64,000 nucleotides of DNA from Psychromonas ingrahamii 37 (GCF_000015285.1 NC_008709.1:1116001-1180000); one strand, 5' to 3'. Shown: positions 19,349 through 29,699, counted from the stretch's first letter. The notes: generated by a model not told the origin, from the sequence alone. Program-made: numbers and translations.

Positions 19349-21061
19349 ATGGTCCAGGCAAAAAAAATAAAACTGCTTATCGATGACAGCCTGCTGATAT
19401 TAATCATGGCAGTACTGGCTTGCTGTGGTCTGATTTATGAGTATTTACTTTCTCATTATTCAGCACGTATTCTTGGTAGTGTTGAAACGGTTATTTATGC
19501 GATTATTGGTATTATGATTGTATCAATGGGGTTAGGCGCCTTTGCCGCCAAAAAAGTTTCCAATGCCTTTCAAGGTTTTGTTATTTTAGAATTAGCCGTT
19601 GCTTTAATCGGTTGTTGTGCGACTCTGTTTATCGCCTCGATCATCGGGTTTGGGCAGACATTACCGCATCTGTTGGCTGAAACCTATCAAATCCCGATGG
19701 ACACACGACCAGAGGGAGGAATGATTGCCCAACTCAACTGGTTGAGCATACAATTACCTTACTTTTTTGCATTTCTTCTTGGCTTTTTGATTGGCATGGA
19801 AATACCGCTGATTGCGCGAATTCGTGAAACCGTATACGGGCATCATTTAGCCCATAATGCGGGGACTATTTACGGGGCTGATTATATCGGAGCGGGTTTT
19901 GGTGCCGCGATTTGGGTATTGTTTATGCTGCGTATTGAAATCAGCCAGGCTGCAGCACTCACCGCTTCTCTCAATTTAGTGGCAGGGTTTGTTTTTCTGC
20001 TACGCTTTAAGCACTACTTAAGGCACATTAAAAAACTATTATTAGGGCATGGCTTGTTAGCTATTTTAGTGCTTTTGGTTTTCCAATATGGCGGCAGTTG
20101 GCAACAGAAAATGCAAAACCTTTTGTATCAAGATAAGGTGGTTTACCAAACCCAAACACCTTATCAAAATTTAGTGTTTACGCAGCGCAATTTAGGTGGA
20201 AATCTTGAGCCCATTTTCAACTTTTATATTAATGGGCGCTTACAATTCTCCAGCCTGGATGAAAAAATTTACCATGAGTTTTTAGTTCATCCTGCAATGC
20301 AGGCGGCGGCACGGCAAAATAAGATATTGATTATTGGTGGGGGTGACGGTTTGGCATTGCGCGAGGTCTTAAAATGGCAGCCTGAGAAGGTCACTTTAAT
20401 TGATTTGGATGCGCAGTTAGTTGAATTGTTTAAATCTCCTCAAGCTGTATTACCCGCTTATTTAGCAAAGAAAATTAGCGCGTTAACCGAAAACAGCTTT
20501 AATGATAAACGTGTCACTGTTATTAATGATGATGCATTTATAACCATTGATAAGTTATTACAGCGCAAAAAAATGTTTGATGTGATTATTATTGACCTGC
20601 CGGATCCAAGCCACCCTGATTTAAATAAGCTCTACAGTGTTAATTTTTATTACCGGCTCAATAATTTGTTAAATGGGGATGGCGTGATAGCGATCCAGTC
20701 TACATCGCCCTTTCATGCTAAAAATGCTTTTATCTCAATTGCTAAAACTCTAAAAGAAGCTAAATTTCCCTTTGTGGAACAATACCATCAAAATGTGCCT
20801 TCATTTGGTGAGTGGGGCTGGACCATTTCTACAAAATTGGGTGCCAGTGTCAGTAAACGTTTACAAAATGCACCATCATTGTCAGTGCCAACAAGCTGGT
20901 TAACTCTGCCTTTATTAAAAAGTGCTTTTGTTTTTAATAAAGGTTTTTATGATGATATCAATAGTATTAAAGTAAATTATTTAGGATCTAATCAACTCTA
21001 CCGATACCATCAGCGAGCATGGGAAAGAGAGACTGAGTTGCCACCGTCAAATGCCGATTGA
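19349..21061 (+). CDS. Membrane-fused polyamine aminopropyltransferase (spermidine synthase-like)
   Basis: The 570-aa protein has an N-terminal part with about six to seven transmembrane helices (residues about 14-240) and a C-terminal class I methyltransferase-fold domain of the spermidine synthase family: NGRLQFSS, GGGDGLALREVL (about residue 330), LIDLDAQLVELF, and IIIDLPDPSHPDLNKLYS with the catalytic-type Asp. This fused architecture is a known family of probable membrane-bound aminopropyltransferases. The substrate cannot be read from sequence. No S-adenosylmethionine decarboxylase gene is nearby. The neighbouring DUF350 and lipoprotein genes suggest a shared envelope function. Confidence 0.88.
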   Translation: MVQAKKIKLLIDDSLLILIMAVLACCGLIYEYLLSHYSARILGSVETVIYAIIGIMIVSMGLGAFAAKKVSNAFQGFVILELAVALIGCCATLFIASIIGFGQTLPHLLAETYQIPMDTRPEGGMIAQLNWLSIQLPYFFAFLLGFLIGMEIPLIARIRETVYGHHLAHNAGTIYGADYIGAGFGAAIWVLFMLRIEISQAAALTASLNLVAGFVFLLRFKHYLRHIKKLLLGHGLLAILVLLVFQYGGSWQQKMQNLLYQDKVVYQTQTPYQNLVFTQRNLGGNLEPIFNFYINGRLQFSSLDEKIYHEFLVHPAMQAAARQNKILIIGGGDGLALREVLKWQPEKVTLIDLDAQLVELFKSPQAVLPAYLAKKISALTENSFNDKRVTVINDDAFITIDKLLQRKKMFDVIIIDLPDPSHPDLNKLYSVNFYYRLNNLLNGDGVIAIQSTSPFHAKNAFISIAKTLKEAKFPFVEQYHQNVPSFGEWGWTISTKLGASVSKRLQNAPSLSVPTSWLTLPLLKSAFVFNKGFYDDINSIKVNYLGSNQLYRYHQRAWERETELPPSNAD

Positions 21062-21177
21062 TGGCATGGATAACAGACACTTATTTAACATGGAGCAGCG
21101 AGCATCAAGCGCTCTATTGACCTGAATATTAGCGTTAAATTAAGTAAGATTAGGAAATAAAATGCGAAGGATAGAAG

Positions 21178-21939
21178 ATGTTACAACAAGAAAGGCATGA
21201 AAAAATATTGGATTTGATCAGCCAATTAGGCCGGGTTTATGCGGCCGGATTAAGTCAAAGCCTGCAGGTATCCGAAGATACAATCCGTCGTGATTTAAAA
21301 CAATTAGATGAGCTTAAAAAGTTGCGCAGGGTGCATGGTGGTGCATTGCCGCTGCAGCAGGAATTTCAAGAGTATCGCGATCGGCAGGATGAAGTTGATC
21401 CGTTAAAAAAGCGTGTCGCGTTAGCTGCAATTCCCTTTATTAAAGCGCATCAAACTATATTGATTGACTCAGGAACGACTTGTTTGCAATTGGCGATGAA
21501 TTTGCCAACTGATTTTAATTTTACTGTGGTCACACCAAGCCCCTTAGTTGCGACTAAATTAATGCATCATAATAATATAGAGTTAATTTTATTAGGCGGT
21601 AAAGTGTCTAAATCAGCGGTGATGGCGCTTGGGGCGACAACCAATGCCATGCTTAGGAAAATTCATTTTGATGTCTGTTTCTTAGGTGTTTACGCGCTGC
21701 ATCCAAGTCAGGGTTTGACCATTAACCGTTTAGATGAAGCTGAAACATTAGCCGCGATAATTGAACAATCTGAGTTGGTTATTAGTTTAGGATCTTCATT
21801 GAAACTAGGGAAGGTGGGAACCTATAAAATTTGTAACAGTAATAAATTGGATGTGCTGGTGACAGATTCAGAATCGAATCCGAAGGTATTGAAATTATTA
21901 CAAACTAAAGGTGTAAAAATAACGCTTTGCGCTGATTAG
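21178..21939 (+). CDS. DeoR/GlpR-family transcriptional regulator
   Basis: This 253-aa regulator has the N-terminal DeoR winged helix (residues 1-57, with SQSLQVSEDTIRRDLKQLDEL and the family mark RRVHGGAL). A C-terminal sugar-phosphate-sensing domain of the ribose-5-phosphate isomerase-like fold follows (LIDSGTTCLQLA, ILLGGKVS, FLGVYALHPSQGLT). DeoR proteins usually repress sugar catabolic genes and respond to phosphorylated sugars. No such operon is adjacent, so the target is unknown. The start is at ATG 21178, with GGATAGAAG just upstream. Confidence 0.92.
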   Translation: MLQQERHEKILDLISQLGRVYAAGLSQSLQVSEDTIRRDLKQLDELKKLRRVHGGALPLQQEFQEYRDRQDEVDPLKKRVALAAIPFIKAHQTILIDSGTTCLQLAMNLPTDFNFTVVTPSPLVATKLMHHNNIELILLGGKVSKSAVMALGATTNAMLRKIHFDVCFLGVYALHPSQGLTINRLDEAETLAAIIEQSELVISLGSSLKLGKVGTYKICNSNKLDVLVTDSESNPKVLKLLQTKGVKITLCAD

Positions 21940-21984
21940 TTAAAGCGTAATAACAATAATAAAATACTTTTAAAGGTAATATAA

Positions 21985-22008
21985 AAAAGGCAACAGAAGT
22001 TGCCTTTT
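21985..22008. terminator. Bidirectional terminator between the DeoR gene and ychF
   Basis: AAAAGGCAAC and GTTGCCTTTT pair perfectly around AGAA. It lies between convergent genes, with A-rich sequence on one side and T on the other, so it can serve both. Confidence 0.88.
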
Positions 22009-22032
22009 AAAGATAAATGCTAAGGTTAAATG

Positions 22033-23124
22033 TTAAACATTAAAGCGGAAATGTATTACATCACCATCTTTAGTTACGTAGTTTTTACCTTCCAAGCGCC
22101 ATTTACCGGCTTCTTTAGCACCTGCTTCACCTTTACATTCAACAAAATCATCATAGGCTATTACTTCTGCACGGATAAAACCACGCTCAAAATCAGTGTG
22201 GATAACACCAGCTGCCTGTGGTGCTGTTGCACCGACTTTAACTGTCCAGGCGCGCACTTCTTTAACACCGGCTGTAAAGTAGGTCTGTAGATGCAATAAT
22301 TGATAGCCGCTATTGATAACGCGGTTTAAGCCAGCTTCTTCCTGACCTATGCCTTCGAGAAACTCTTTTTTATCTTCTTCATCAAGCTCAGCGATTTCAG
22401 ATTCTATTGAAGCACAAACAGCGACGACCACTGAACCTTCTTTTTCTGCTATTTCACGAACAATATCTAAATAGGGGTTATTTTCAAAACCATCTTCACT
22501 GACATTGGCAATGTACATGGTCGGTTTGCCGGTCAGAAAGTTAAGGTAGGCAACCGCTGCTTTTTCCTCTACCGTTAATTCAAGCCCGCGTACTAAACCG
22601 TCAGCTTCAAGATGCGCTTTTATTTTTTCCAACACCGGTACTTCAAATTTGGCATCTTTGTCGCCACTTTTGGCTTTTTTGGTGAGACGTAAAAGGATAC
22701 GATCACAACTGTCTAAATCGGCCAATGCCAGTTCGGTATTGATAATGTCAATATCGTCTTTAGGATCGATTTTACCCGCGACGTGAACAACGTTGTCATC
22801 TTGGAAGCAGCGCACAACGTGCCCAATGGCATCGGTTTCACGGATGTTCGCGAGAAACTTATTACCCAGTCCTTCACCTTTAGAGGCGCCTTCAACTAAA
22901 CCTGCAATATCAACAAATTCCATTGTTGTTGGTAAAACGCGCTGCGGATTAACAATTTCAGCTAGTTTATCGAGGCGATGATCCGGTACCGGCACGATAC
23001 CCGTATTAGGCTCAATCGTACAAAATGGAAAGTTAGCAGCTTCAATGCCCGCTTTTGTTAACGCGTTAAATAATGTTGATTTACCAACATTGGGTAAGCC
23101 TACTATGCCACATTTGAAACCCAT
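22033..23124 (-). CDS. ychF: Redox-regulated ATPase YchF (OLA1 family)
   Basis: YchF (363 aa) is a conserved ribosome-associated P-loop NTPase. The P-loop is GLPNVGKST. The base-specificity motif is NVSE rather than NKxD, which explains the family's preference for ATP over GTP. A central coiled-coil insertion and a C-terminal TGS-like domain ([16 protein letters not shown] through [10 protein letters not shown]) are complete. pth follows the usual neighbour order, 52 bp upstream on the same strand. Confidence 0.97.
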   Translation of the reverse strand: MGFKCGIVGLPNVGKSTLFNALTKAGIEAANFPFCTIEPNTGIVPVPDHRLDKLAEIVNPQRVLPTTMEFVDIAGLVEGASKGEGLGNKFLANIRETDAIGHVVRCFQDDNVVHVAGKIDPKDDIDIINTELALADLDSCDRILLRLTKKAKSGDKDAKFEVPVLEKIKAHLEADGLVRGLELTVEEKAAVAYLNFLTGKPTMYIANVSEDGFENNPYLDIVREIAEKEGSVVVAVCASIESEIAELDEEDKKEFLEGIGQEEAGLNRVINSGYQLLHLQTYFTAGVKEVRAWTVKVGATAPQAAGVIHTDFERGFIRAEVIAYDDFVECKGEAGAKEAGKWRLEGKNYVTKDGDVIHFRFNV

Positions 23125-23176
23125 GATTTATATCCTATTTTGTTAGTTGTGTGTTAATTGCGGGGTGTTAAGCGGA

Positions 23177-23770
23177 TTATTTTTCTGCTTTAAAACTATG
23201 TAAGCGATTCATCGCTTTTTCCAGTCCGTCCTGCCCTAAAATATGGGTACAACGTGCTGCTTCATCAATACTTTGGTCAATCAAGTTTTGTTCACTACTC
23301 GGCGCTTTACCGAGCACATAACCACTGACTCTGTTTTTATCACCGGGGTGACCTATGCCAATACGCAGACGATAAAAATTTTTATCATTACCCAGTTTTT
23401 GGATAATATCTTTTAAACCGTTATGTCCACCATGACCACCACCCAATTTAAACTTCGCTATACCAGGAAGCAGATCCAGCTCATCGTGTGCAATGAGGAT
23501 TTCTTCAGGTTTAATGCGATAAAAATTTGCCATCGCAGCAACTGCTTTTCCACTGAGGTTCATAAAGGTAGTTGGAACAAGAAGACGCAGGTCATTACCG
23601 GCAAATTGAATTCTTCCCGTTAGACCATAAAATTTTGGTTCAGCTTTAAGTTGGATATTTTCTTGAGAGGCGAGTTGGCTTACATACCACTGTCCGGCAT
23701 TGTGTCTAGTTTGCGCATATTCTGGGCCTGGATTAGCCAGGCCCACAAGCAATTTAATAGTAATTGACAC
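23177..23770 (-). CDS. pth: Peptidyl-tRNA hydrolase
   Basis: Pth (197 aa) releases peptides from peptidyl-tRNA that has dropped off ribosomes. The N-terminal signature [17 protein letters not shown] includes the catalytic His (His23), and the Asp of AHDELDL and Asn in GGHNGLKDI are conserved. It starts 3 bp after the rplY stop, so rplY-pth-ychF is a single minus-strand operon. Confidence 0.96.
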   Translation of the reverse strand: MSITIKLLVGLANPGPEYAQTRHNAGQWYVSQLASQENIQLKAEPKFYGLTGRIQFAGNDLRLLVPTTFMNLSGKAVAAMANFYRIKPEEILIAHDELDLLPGIAKFKLGGGHGGHNGLKDIIQKLGNDKNFYRLRIGIGHPGDKNRVSGYVLGKAPSSEQNLIDQSIDEAARCTHILGQDGLEKAMNRLHSFKAEK

Positions 23771-23772
23771 TA

Positions 23773-24384
23773 TTATTCAGCAGTTTCAGCTTCTATTTCT
23801 TCAGCAGGTGCTTTTTTAGAAAGTGCAATTGAAACCATAGGAAGGTCATGTTCTTCACCTTTATTTAGTTCAACAGACTCAACACCAGCAGGAAGTGTGA
23901 TATTAGAAAGGTGTAATGTATCACCAATTTCCATTGTAGAGATATCTACTTCAATGAATGAAGGAAGATCTTTAGGTAGACATAAGACTTCAACTTCGTT
24001 AATTGTACGGTAAACTATGCCGCCATTTTTAATCGCTTCTGAAAGGCCTTCGTTGATGAAGTGCAGAGGAACCGTTGTGTGAAGTTTATGTTTTGCATCA
24101 ACGCGCAGTAGATCTAAATGTTGAATGCGCGCTTTAAAAGCATGACGCTGTAGATCTTTAAGAACGACTTGCTCAGAAACACCATCTATTTCTAGATCTA
24201 ATACTGAAGAGTAGAACGCTTCAATGCCTTCTGCTTTAATGATGTCTTTATGTGTAAAAGTAAGAGAAACGGCTTCTTTATCAGCTCCGTATACTATTGC
24301 TGGTACTAGATCCGCATGACGTAGGCGGCGGCTCGCACCTTTCCCTAGGTCTGTACGGGTTGTTGCTGTTAATTTAATAGACAT
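23773..24384 (-). CDS. rplY: 50S ribosomal protein L25, long CTC/TL5 form
   Basis: This 203-aa protein binds 5S rRNA. The N-terminal L25 domain ([26 protein letters not shown]) is followed by the second TL5/CTC beta domain ([29 protein letters not shown]). It is the long general-stress-type form, not the roughly 94-residue E. coli form. The acidic C-terminal tail is short. Confidence 0.94.
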   Translation of the reverse strand: MSIKLTATTRTDLGKGASRRLRHADLVPAIVYGADKEAVSLTFTHKDIIKAEGIEAFYSSVLDLEIDGVSEQVVLKDLQRHAFKARIQHLDLLRVDAKHKLHTTVPLHFINEGLSEAIKNGGIVYRTINEVEVLCLPKDLPSFIEVDISTMEIGDTLHLSNITLPAGVESVELNKGEEHDLPMVSIALSKKAPAEEIEAETAE

Positions 24385-24492
24385 GGTATAACTCCAATAG
24401 TGAGGATACTGTTATAAAGTTCCTCAAATTTAAAATAGGTCTCATCTTGCGACCAGACAAAACCACCTTACCGGCAGCTTTAAGCTGCAGAT

Positions 24493-24519
24493 AAAAAAGG
24501 CGCGCCATAATAGCGCGCC
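24493..24519 (-). terminator. GC-rich terminator downstream of prs
   Basis: GGCGCGC and GCGCGCC pair perfectly around 7 bases. Read on the minus strand, a run of T follows. It closes the ispE-prs unit before rplY. A further palindrome, GCAGCTTTAAGCTGC, lies next to it at about 24474-24488. Confidence 0.85.
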
Positions 24520-24665
24520 ATCATAATTTTGTACAACATTAAAACTAATTCCGAGCACAAAAAACGCTTTCCGGTAAAACAGTAAAGTGTTTTTTGTGTT
24601 CAAAGACAATTAACAAAAGTTAAAAGGGTTACTTAACCGCCATTAACAGCGGAAGATGACCGAGA

Positions 24666-25610
24666 TTAGTGAAACATTGCAGAGATTGATTCTTCGTTAC
24701 TGACGCGACGAATTGCTTCAGCCAGCATGCCACTTAATGTTAACTGCTTAACTTTACCCGTTGCAATAATTTCTGCTGAAAGCGGAATTGAGTCAGTAAC
24801 AATGAATTCATCAATAACAGAGTTTTTGATGTTTTCAGCGGCTTTTCCAGAGAAGACCGCATGTGTCGCATAAGCGTAAACAGAGCTTGCACCGCGCTCT
24901 TTAAGTGCTAAAGCTGCCTGGCATAATGTACCGCCGGTATCTATCATATCATCAACGATAATACAGTTACGTCCTTCAACATCACCAATCAAGTGCATTA
25001 CTTGCGCAACGTTTGCTTTTGGACGACGTTTGTCGATGATCGCCAAATCGGCATCATCGAGTAATTTAGCATGTGCACGCGCACGAACAACACCGCCAAT
25101 ATCAGGGGACACAATCATTGGGTTATCCAGTTTCTTCTCTAACATATCTTCAAGAAGTACTGAGCTGCCGAATACATTATCAACCGGCACATCAAAAAAT
25201 CCTTGGATTTGCTCTGCATGCAGGTCAACGGTCAATACACGGTCTACACCAACATTTGATAGGAAATCTGCAACCACTTTTGCAGTGATCGGAACACGAC
25301 TTGAGCGAACTCTACGGTCTTGACGGGCATAACCAAAGTATGGAATAACGGCAGTAATACGTCCGGCTGATGCACGACGAAGTGCGTCAATCATAACGAT
25401 TAATTCCATTAAATTATCATTGGTGGGAGCACATGTAGACTGTACGATAAAAATATCATCACCGCGTACGTTCTCATTAATTTGTACGTGGATCTCTCCA
25501 TCGCTAAAGCGCCCAACATCCGCGCTTCCTAGTTTAACGAAAAGACGCTCTGCAACTTTCTTGGCTAGATCGGGTGTCGCGTTACCTGCAAATAGTTTCA
25601 TATTTGGCAC
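24666..25610 (-). CDS. prs: Ribose-phosphate pyrophosphokinase
   Basis: Prs makes PRPP from ribose 5-phosphate and ATP for nucleotide, histidine, tryptophan and NAD synthesis. The 314-aa sequence is close to E. coli Prs along its whole length, with FGYARQDRR, the [12 protein letters not shown] metal-binding region and the PRPP loop [10 protein letters not shown]. It follows ispE by 94 bp, as in enterobacteria. Confidence 0.98.
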   Translation of the reverse strand: MPNMKLFAGNATPDLAKKVAERLFVKLGSADVGRFSDGEIHVQINENVRGDDIFIVQSTCAPTNDNLMELIVMIDALRRASAGRITAVIPYFGYARQDRRVRSSRVPITAKVVADFLSNVGVDRVLTVDLHAEQIQGFFDVPVDNVFGSSVLLEDMLEKKLDNPMIVSPDIGGVVRARAHAKLLDDADLAIIDKRRPKANVAQVMHLIGDVEGRNCIIVDDMIDTGGTLCQAALALKERGASSVYAYATHAVFSGKAAENIKNSVIDEFIVTDSIPLSAEIIATGKVKQLTLSGMLAEAIRRVSNEESISAMFH

Positions 25611-25704
25611 TGTGAGGACCTCTGTAATCCTAAGGGGTGTGTGTCAAAAAGCAATAATGCTGATTAACATTTGTTATTAATTACCTTAATGCAATTAATA
25701 AATT

Positions 25705-26559
25705 TTATTTAAGTGTTGCTAATAATTCATTTAATGGCGAATTATTTAATCCTTTTGCGGTCAATGCTGCTAACCAGTCAGGAGTATTATGTAACACAAT
25801 TTCAGCTTCATTAATACTGTTAAATGTGCTAAAAACACATGCACCAGTGCCAGTCAATTGAGTTGGCGCATATTCTATCAACCACTCTATAACCTTGGCA
25901 ACCTTAGGATAATTTTTTTTCACATAGGGCTGGCAGTCGTTCAGCCAATTTTGATTTATTAACTGTAAATGGGTTCTTTTTTTGGTATTGCGAATGAGAT
26001 TTTTTGCCTGAAAAACGGCGGCTGTTGAAATATGGCAATCGGGTACAGCAATCAGATAACTCCGCTCTGCGGGGTAAGCCGGGGTTAATTTTTCACCTAT
26101 ACCTTCTGCTATCGCGGCTTTGCCAAAGATAAAAACAGGTACGTCCGCGCCCAATAAAACGCCTATTTCTGCCAATTTATCTTTTGTTAAATTGATGTTC
26201 CATTGATGATTTAATGCAACCAGTGTTGTTGCTGCATCGGATGAACCTCCACCTAAGCCTCCGCCCATCGGTAAATTCTTTTCCAGAGTAATATGTGCCC
26301 CATTATTTGCTGCCGTATGGGTTTTTAATATCATCGCCGCTTTATAGATTAGGTTATTTTCTAATGCCAACCCTTCGATGTTTGGCGTAAGCGTTATTTT
26401 TCCAGAGAGATTAGGCGTGATAGTTAAATAATCACATAGATCGATAAATTGGAATAGGGTTTGTAATTCATGGTAACCATCTTCCCGTTGGCCCGTTATA
26501 TATAAGAATAAGTTCAGTTTAGCAGGAGCAGGCCAACGAATAGTTTCATTATGTATCAT
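25705..26559 (-). CDS. ispE: 4-diphosphocytidyl-2-C-methyl-D-erythritol kinase
   Basis: IspE is the ATP-dependent GHMP kinase of the MEP isoprenoid pathway. The 284-aa protein shows the N-terminal WPAPAKLNLFLYI motif with the catalytic Lys, the ATP loop LPMGGGLGGGSSDAA, and the C-terminal LTGTGACVFSTF motif. It lies between lolB and prs. The intergenic region to lolB is expanded by a MITE-like element. Confidence 0.96.
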   Translation of the reverse strand: MIHNETIRWPAPAKLNLFLYITGQREDGYHELQTLFQFIDLCDYLTITPNLSGKITLTPNIEGLALENNLIYKAAMILKTHTAANNGAHITLEKNLPMGGGLGGGSSDAATTLVALNHQWNINLTKDKLAEIGVLLGADVPVFIFGKAAIAEGIGEKLTPAYPAERSYLIAVPDCHISTAAVFQAKNLIRNTKKRTHLQLINQNWLNDCQPYVKKNYPKVAKVIEWLIEYAPTQLTGTGACVFSTFNSINEAEIVLHNTPDWLAALTAKGLNNSPLNELLATLK

Positions 26560-26659
26560 GGGTTATCTCTCTATTTGAAAATTATTATCGTTGAGGAGGT
26601 TATTTTAAAGACAAGATAGTAGCGATTTATGGTTTATAAAGACAGCTCAGAAGATGATA

Positions 26660-26891
26660 ATACCAAAAGAGCTAAAAAGATGATTATCCTTACTGGTTAA
26701 AATTATCCCTAACTGTGTTGTGAGTTTTATTCAGAACGTCCTGTTCTTCACCACTTTGTGTTCAGTTAAAGCTGTTCAAAATCGTTCCATACGATTTTGT
26801 GAAGGAGAATAACGATCGAATGCAACTCACGTCTTGTTAGTATTAATTTTTCCTTCCCAATCATTGATCACTTCATTAATTCTTTTGGTAT
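26660..26891. mobile_element. MITE-like palindromic element between ispE and lolB
   Basis: The 232-bp segment is bounded by perfect 11-bp terminal inverted repeats (ATACCAAAAGA at 26660-26670 and its complement at 26881-26891), and the similarity continues imperfectly for about 15 more bases inward. Inside, the arms are also imperfectly complementary (CTAAC..GTGAGTT..ATTC..CGT against its reverse complement), and a central hairpin AAAATCGT-N5-ACGATTTT is present. It has no ORF of note. The remainder of the gap from 26560 to 26941 holds no gene. Confidence 0.65.
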
Positions 26892-26941
26892 AAGTTATAA
26901 CGACTGTTTTAGTCTGCAGATACCGAGGTTCCAGCTCTTAT

Positions 26942-27553
26942 TTAAAATATTTCAGTTTTCTCTAATAGCCATTTTTGGATTGCAAATTTTATAAGTAAAT
27001 CCTGACGTGTAAGCTTTAACTGGTGGGGCAGGCTTATTTCCTGAACCGTTTTATAATCTTGGTAATTGGCAGACCAGTTCTCATTTTTGTTATCTTGCCC
27101 GGTCAGGCTCACTAACTGATTATTTTCATTAAGCTGATAAACAGCACCAATCGGATTGCCTTTAATCCATTGTTGTAAAACTTCTACGGGTAACTCAATC
27201 CCTGACAATCGAGTCATTAGTGTCTGCGTATTTTTACCAAAATAAATTTTACCTTGATCGTCAATTATTCGAGTGCTCAGTGCTGTCTTTTTGACATCTA
27301 AAATAGTCGATCCTAGAAAGCTGGTTAATGTAATATGAAAATTGTCGCCGCTTTGCTGCCAGTAAATATTCAGGCTATGACGGTTTTCAGGTGTAATAAT
27401 GGCTATTTTTCCGCGCAGAGACCAATCGGTTAAGTCATTAAGCTGTTGTTGATGTGCTGCCCAATCCGCAGTCTTGGTTGCGGGAGGTGTTGGTCTTTGC
27501 GCACAACCAACAAGTATTAGAAGAAAAAAGAGGCAGGGAAGGAATGTTTTCAT
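26942..27553 (-). CDS. lolB: Outer-membrane lipoprotein receptor LolB
   Basis: LolB accepts lipoproteins from LolA and inserts them in the outer membrane. The start at 27553 gives a 203-residue protein with a short hydrophobic signal and lipobox LVGC; an upstream in-frame GTG at 27568 would only add five residues. The mature part contains the LolB fold patterns DWSLRGKIAIITPENRHSLNIYWQQ and the LPVEVLQQWIKGNP segment. The neighbouring ispE and prs follow the standard order, but no hemA is found on the other side; recN is there instead. Confidence 0.92.
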   Translation of the reverse strand: MKTFLPCLFFLLILVGCAQRPTPPATKTADWAAHQQQLNDLTDWSLRGKIAIITPENRHSLNIYWQQSGDNFHITLTSFLGSTILDVKKTALSTRIIDDQGKIYFGKNTQTLMTRLSGIELPVEVLQQWIKGNPIGAVYQLNENNQLVSLTGQDNKNENWSANYQDYKTVQEISLPHQLKLTRQDLLIKFAIQKWLLEKTEIF

Positions 27554-27926
27554 GTTTAATAAAACCACTTAGGTAAATAAATAGGTAAATAAATAATACT
27601 AACCAGTCATAAAAATAAAGACAGGTTTATTTTTATTTAAAAACAAAGCGAGCAAAGCGTTTTATTTAAAAAAAGATAATAAAGCACAAAAAACTTATCT
27701 TTATAATATAATCAATTCTGCCAGACTAATTTCTAATAACCATTCAAAAGTGATTGCTGCAGAGAGAGTAAAAATTATTTTCATGCGGAGACGGAAATAT
27801 TAACTGTATCATTGATTTACACGCCTACGCATTCACGTAGATTGTTTAAAATAGGCAGAGATATCGCTTGATAGTTCAATATGCCGTTGTTTTACCTGCA
27901 CCTTTATTTAAAAAATAATTTTAGAC

Positions 27927-27952
27927 CAAAAGGCAGCGAAACAACACTGCCT
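27927..27952 (-). terminator. Candidate recN terminator
   Basis: AGGCAG (27931-27936) pairs with CTGCCT (27947-27952). Read on the minus strand, the stem is followed by TTTT. The stem is short. Confidence 0.5.
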
Positions 27953-27960
27953 GGTCAAGC

Positions 27961-27984
27961 ACACAAGCACACAAGCACACAAGC
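27961..27984. repeat. 8-bp microsatellite next to the recN stop
   Basis: Three perfect copies of ACACAAGC plus a partial copy upstream (TCAAGC) lie 9 bp from the recN stop codon. A copy-number change here would be non-coding. Confidence 0.9.
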
Positions 27985-27992
27985 ATATTGAT

Positions 27993-29669
27993 TTATTGAA
28001 CTAATAATTCCTGTGCATTCGCTAATGTGTGTTCAGTGATACGGTCTCCGCCTAATAACCTTGCTAATTCACTGATACGATCTTCAGGATTTAGTTTAAA
28101 CATAGTGGTATTCGTGGTTTTACCATCACTTTGTTTATTAACAAACATCTGTTGATGACCATTACCTGCTACTTGCGGTAAATGCGTCACACAAAATATT
28201 TGCGTATTCTCACCCAGACTACGTAATGATTTCCCAACGACGGTCGCTGTCGCGCCACTGATCCCTGCATCAACTTCATCAAAAATCAGTGTTGGTGTAG
28301 AAACGCGTTGGCTAATGATTACTTGAATGGCCAAACCAATACGCGATAATTCACCTCCTGAAGCGACTTTACCTAAATCCTGTAGGGGTTGTCCTGCGTT
28401 TGTTGCTACTTTAAATTCAATACTGTCTATCCCCAAGGGACTCAATGTATTGCGACTTGCTTGGGTTAAGGATACTTCGAATATTCCCTCTTCCATATTA
28501 AGTTGTTGGATACTTGCGGTGATCTTTTTACTTAACTTTTTACTGTAACGAAAACGGCTTTGACTGAGTTTATTTGCCTGCTGGAAATAATTGAGTTCAG
28601 CCTCTTCTAAGTCGATAATAAGTTGTTCTATTTGCGCATTACAATCATTTAACGCTTGGTATTCTTTGTTTAATTTTTGGTGATGCTCGAAAAGAAACTC
28701 AGGTTGAACTTGGTGCTTACGGGCTAAAGATAACGCTTCACTCATGCGCGTTTCTAATTGTTGGAAATGTTCAGGATCAAGTTCTAAGTTGTCACTAAAA
28801 TGACGCAGTTCATAACTGGCATCTTCGATTGGGATAATGGCTTCCTGTAAGCTTTCAAGAATAGCCCTTAGTGAAGGATCGTTATCTACCTGATGCTCAA
28901 GTGCAGAAACCGTTTTACGCAATAGGCTCAAGGCATCAAACTCTTCTCCTTCGCTTAACTGTGAAAGGCTAATTTGGCACATGGTTAATAAAGCACCGCT
29001 ATTGGCTAAACGTTTATGCTCCTGCTCTATCTCTTGAAACTCATCTTCAGCGAGCGCAAAGGCATCTAACTCTTCAATTTGGTATTCAAGCAACTGTTTG
29101 CTAGCCTGTTTTTCTTGCTGATTAAGTTGTTGCTGCTTGAGTTGCTTATTAAGGAAGTGCCAGCCTTGATAGGTATCTTTCACTTTTTGTAATAATAGAT
29201 GATGTCCTGCATATTCATCGACAACAGAAAGTTGAATATCATTTTTCAGAAGGCTTTGGTGGGCGTGCTGACCGTGAATATTAACCAGTAATTGTCCCAG
29301 ACTTTTAAGCTGTGAGAGCGGGACTGGGGTGCCATTAATATAAGCGCGCGAACGGCCTTCTTTGGTAATAATTCGGCGTAATAAACACTCCGCATTATCA
29401 CTTGGGGAATCTTCAAGATCGTTTTTTTTTAACCAGCTTTTTGCGTGAGGGGTATCATTTAAGGTAAAACGGGCATTCACTTCAGCCTGTTCAGTGCCAA
29501 CCCTTATCATATTGGCATCGGCGCGATCACCAAGGCACAAACCCAGCGCGTCAATAGCAATGGATTTACCAGCACCGGTTTCACCTGTGATGGTCGTCAT
29601 GCCTTGGTGAAATTCTAATTCTAAAAATTGAACAATGGCAAAATGTTGAATAGTTAAGTGGCTAAGCAT
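27993..29669 (-). CDS. recN: DNA repair protein RecN
   Basis: RecN is an SMC-like ATPase that helps recombinational repair of double-strand breaks. The 558-aa protein carries Walker A GETGAGKS (about residues 30-37), long central coiled-coil arms, the ABC signature LASGGELSR and Walker B LIFDEVDAGISG. Two LexA boxes lie 31-69 bp upstream of the start, consistent with strong SOS control. nadK lies upstream in the same direction, as in E. coli. Confidence 0.97.
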   Translation of the reverse strand: MLSHLTIQHFAIVQFLELEFHQGMTTITGETGAGKSIAIDALGLCLGDRADANMIRVGTEQAEVNARFTLNDTPHAKSWLKKNDLEDSPSDNAECLLRRIITKEGRSRAYINGTPVPLSQLKSLGQLLVNIHGQHAHQSLLKNDIQLSVVDEYAGHHLLLQKVKDTYQGWHFLNKQLKQQQLNQQEKQASKQLLEYQIEELDAFALAEDEFQEIEQEHKRLANSGALLTMCQISLSQLSEGEEFDALSLLRKTVSALEHQVDNDPSLRAILESLQEAIIPIEDASYELRHFSDNLELDPEHFQQLETRMSEALSLARKHQVQPEFLFEHHQKLNKEYQALNDCNAQIEQLIIDLEEAELNYFQQANKLSQSRFRYSKKLSKKITASIQQLNMEEGIFEVSLTQASRNTLSPLGIDSIEFKVATNAGQPLQDLGKVASGGELSRIGLAIQVIISQRVSTPTLIFDEVDAGISGATATVVGKSLRSLGENTQIFCVTHLPQVAGNGHQQMFVNKQSDGKTTNTTMFKLNPEDRISELARLLGGDRITEHTLANAQELLVQ

Positions 29670-29699
29670 AATTTACATCCCAAAGACTGAGTATTAACA

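Larger units (their letters stand above)
27554..27992. other. Intergenic region between recN and lolB
   Basis: About 440 bases without a gene. It contains a candidate recN terminator at 27927-27952, a short 8-bp tandem repeat at 27961-27984 and otherwise AT-rich sequence. The lolB promoter must lie in its left part. hemA, the usual divergent neighbour of lolB, is absent. Confidence 0.5.
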
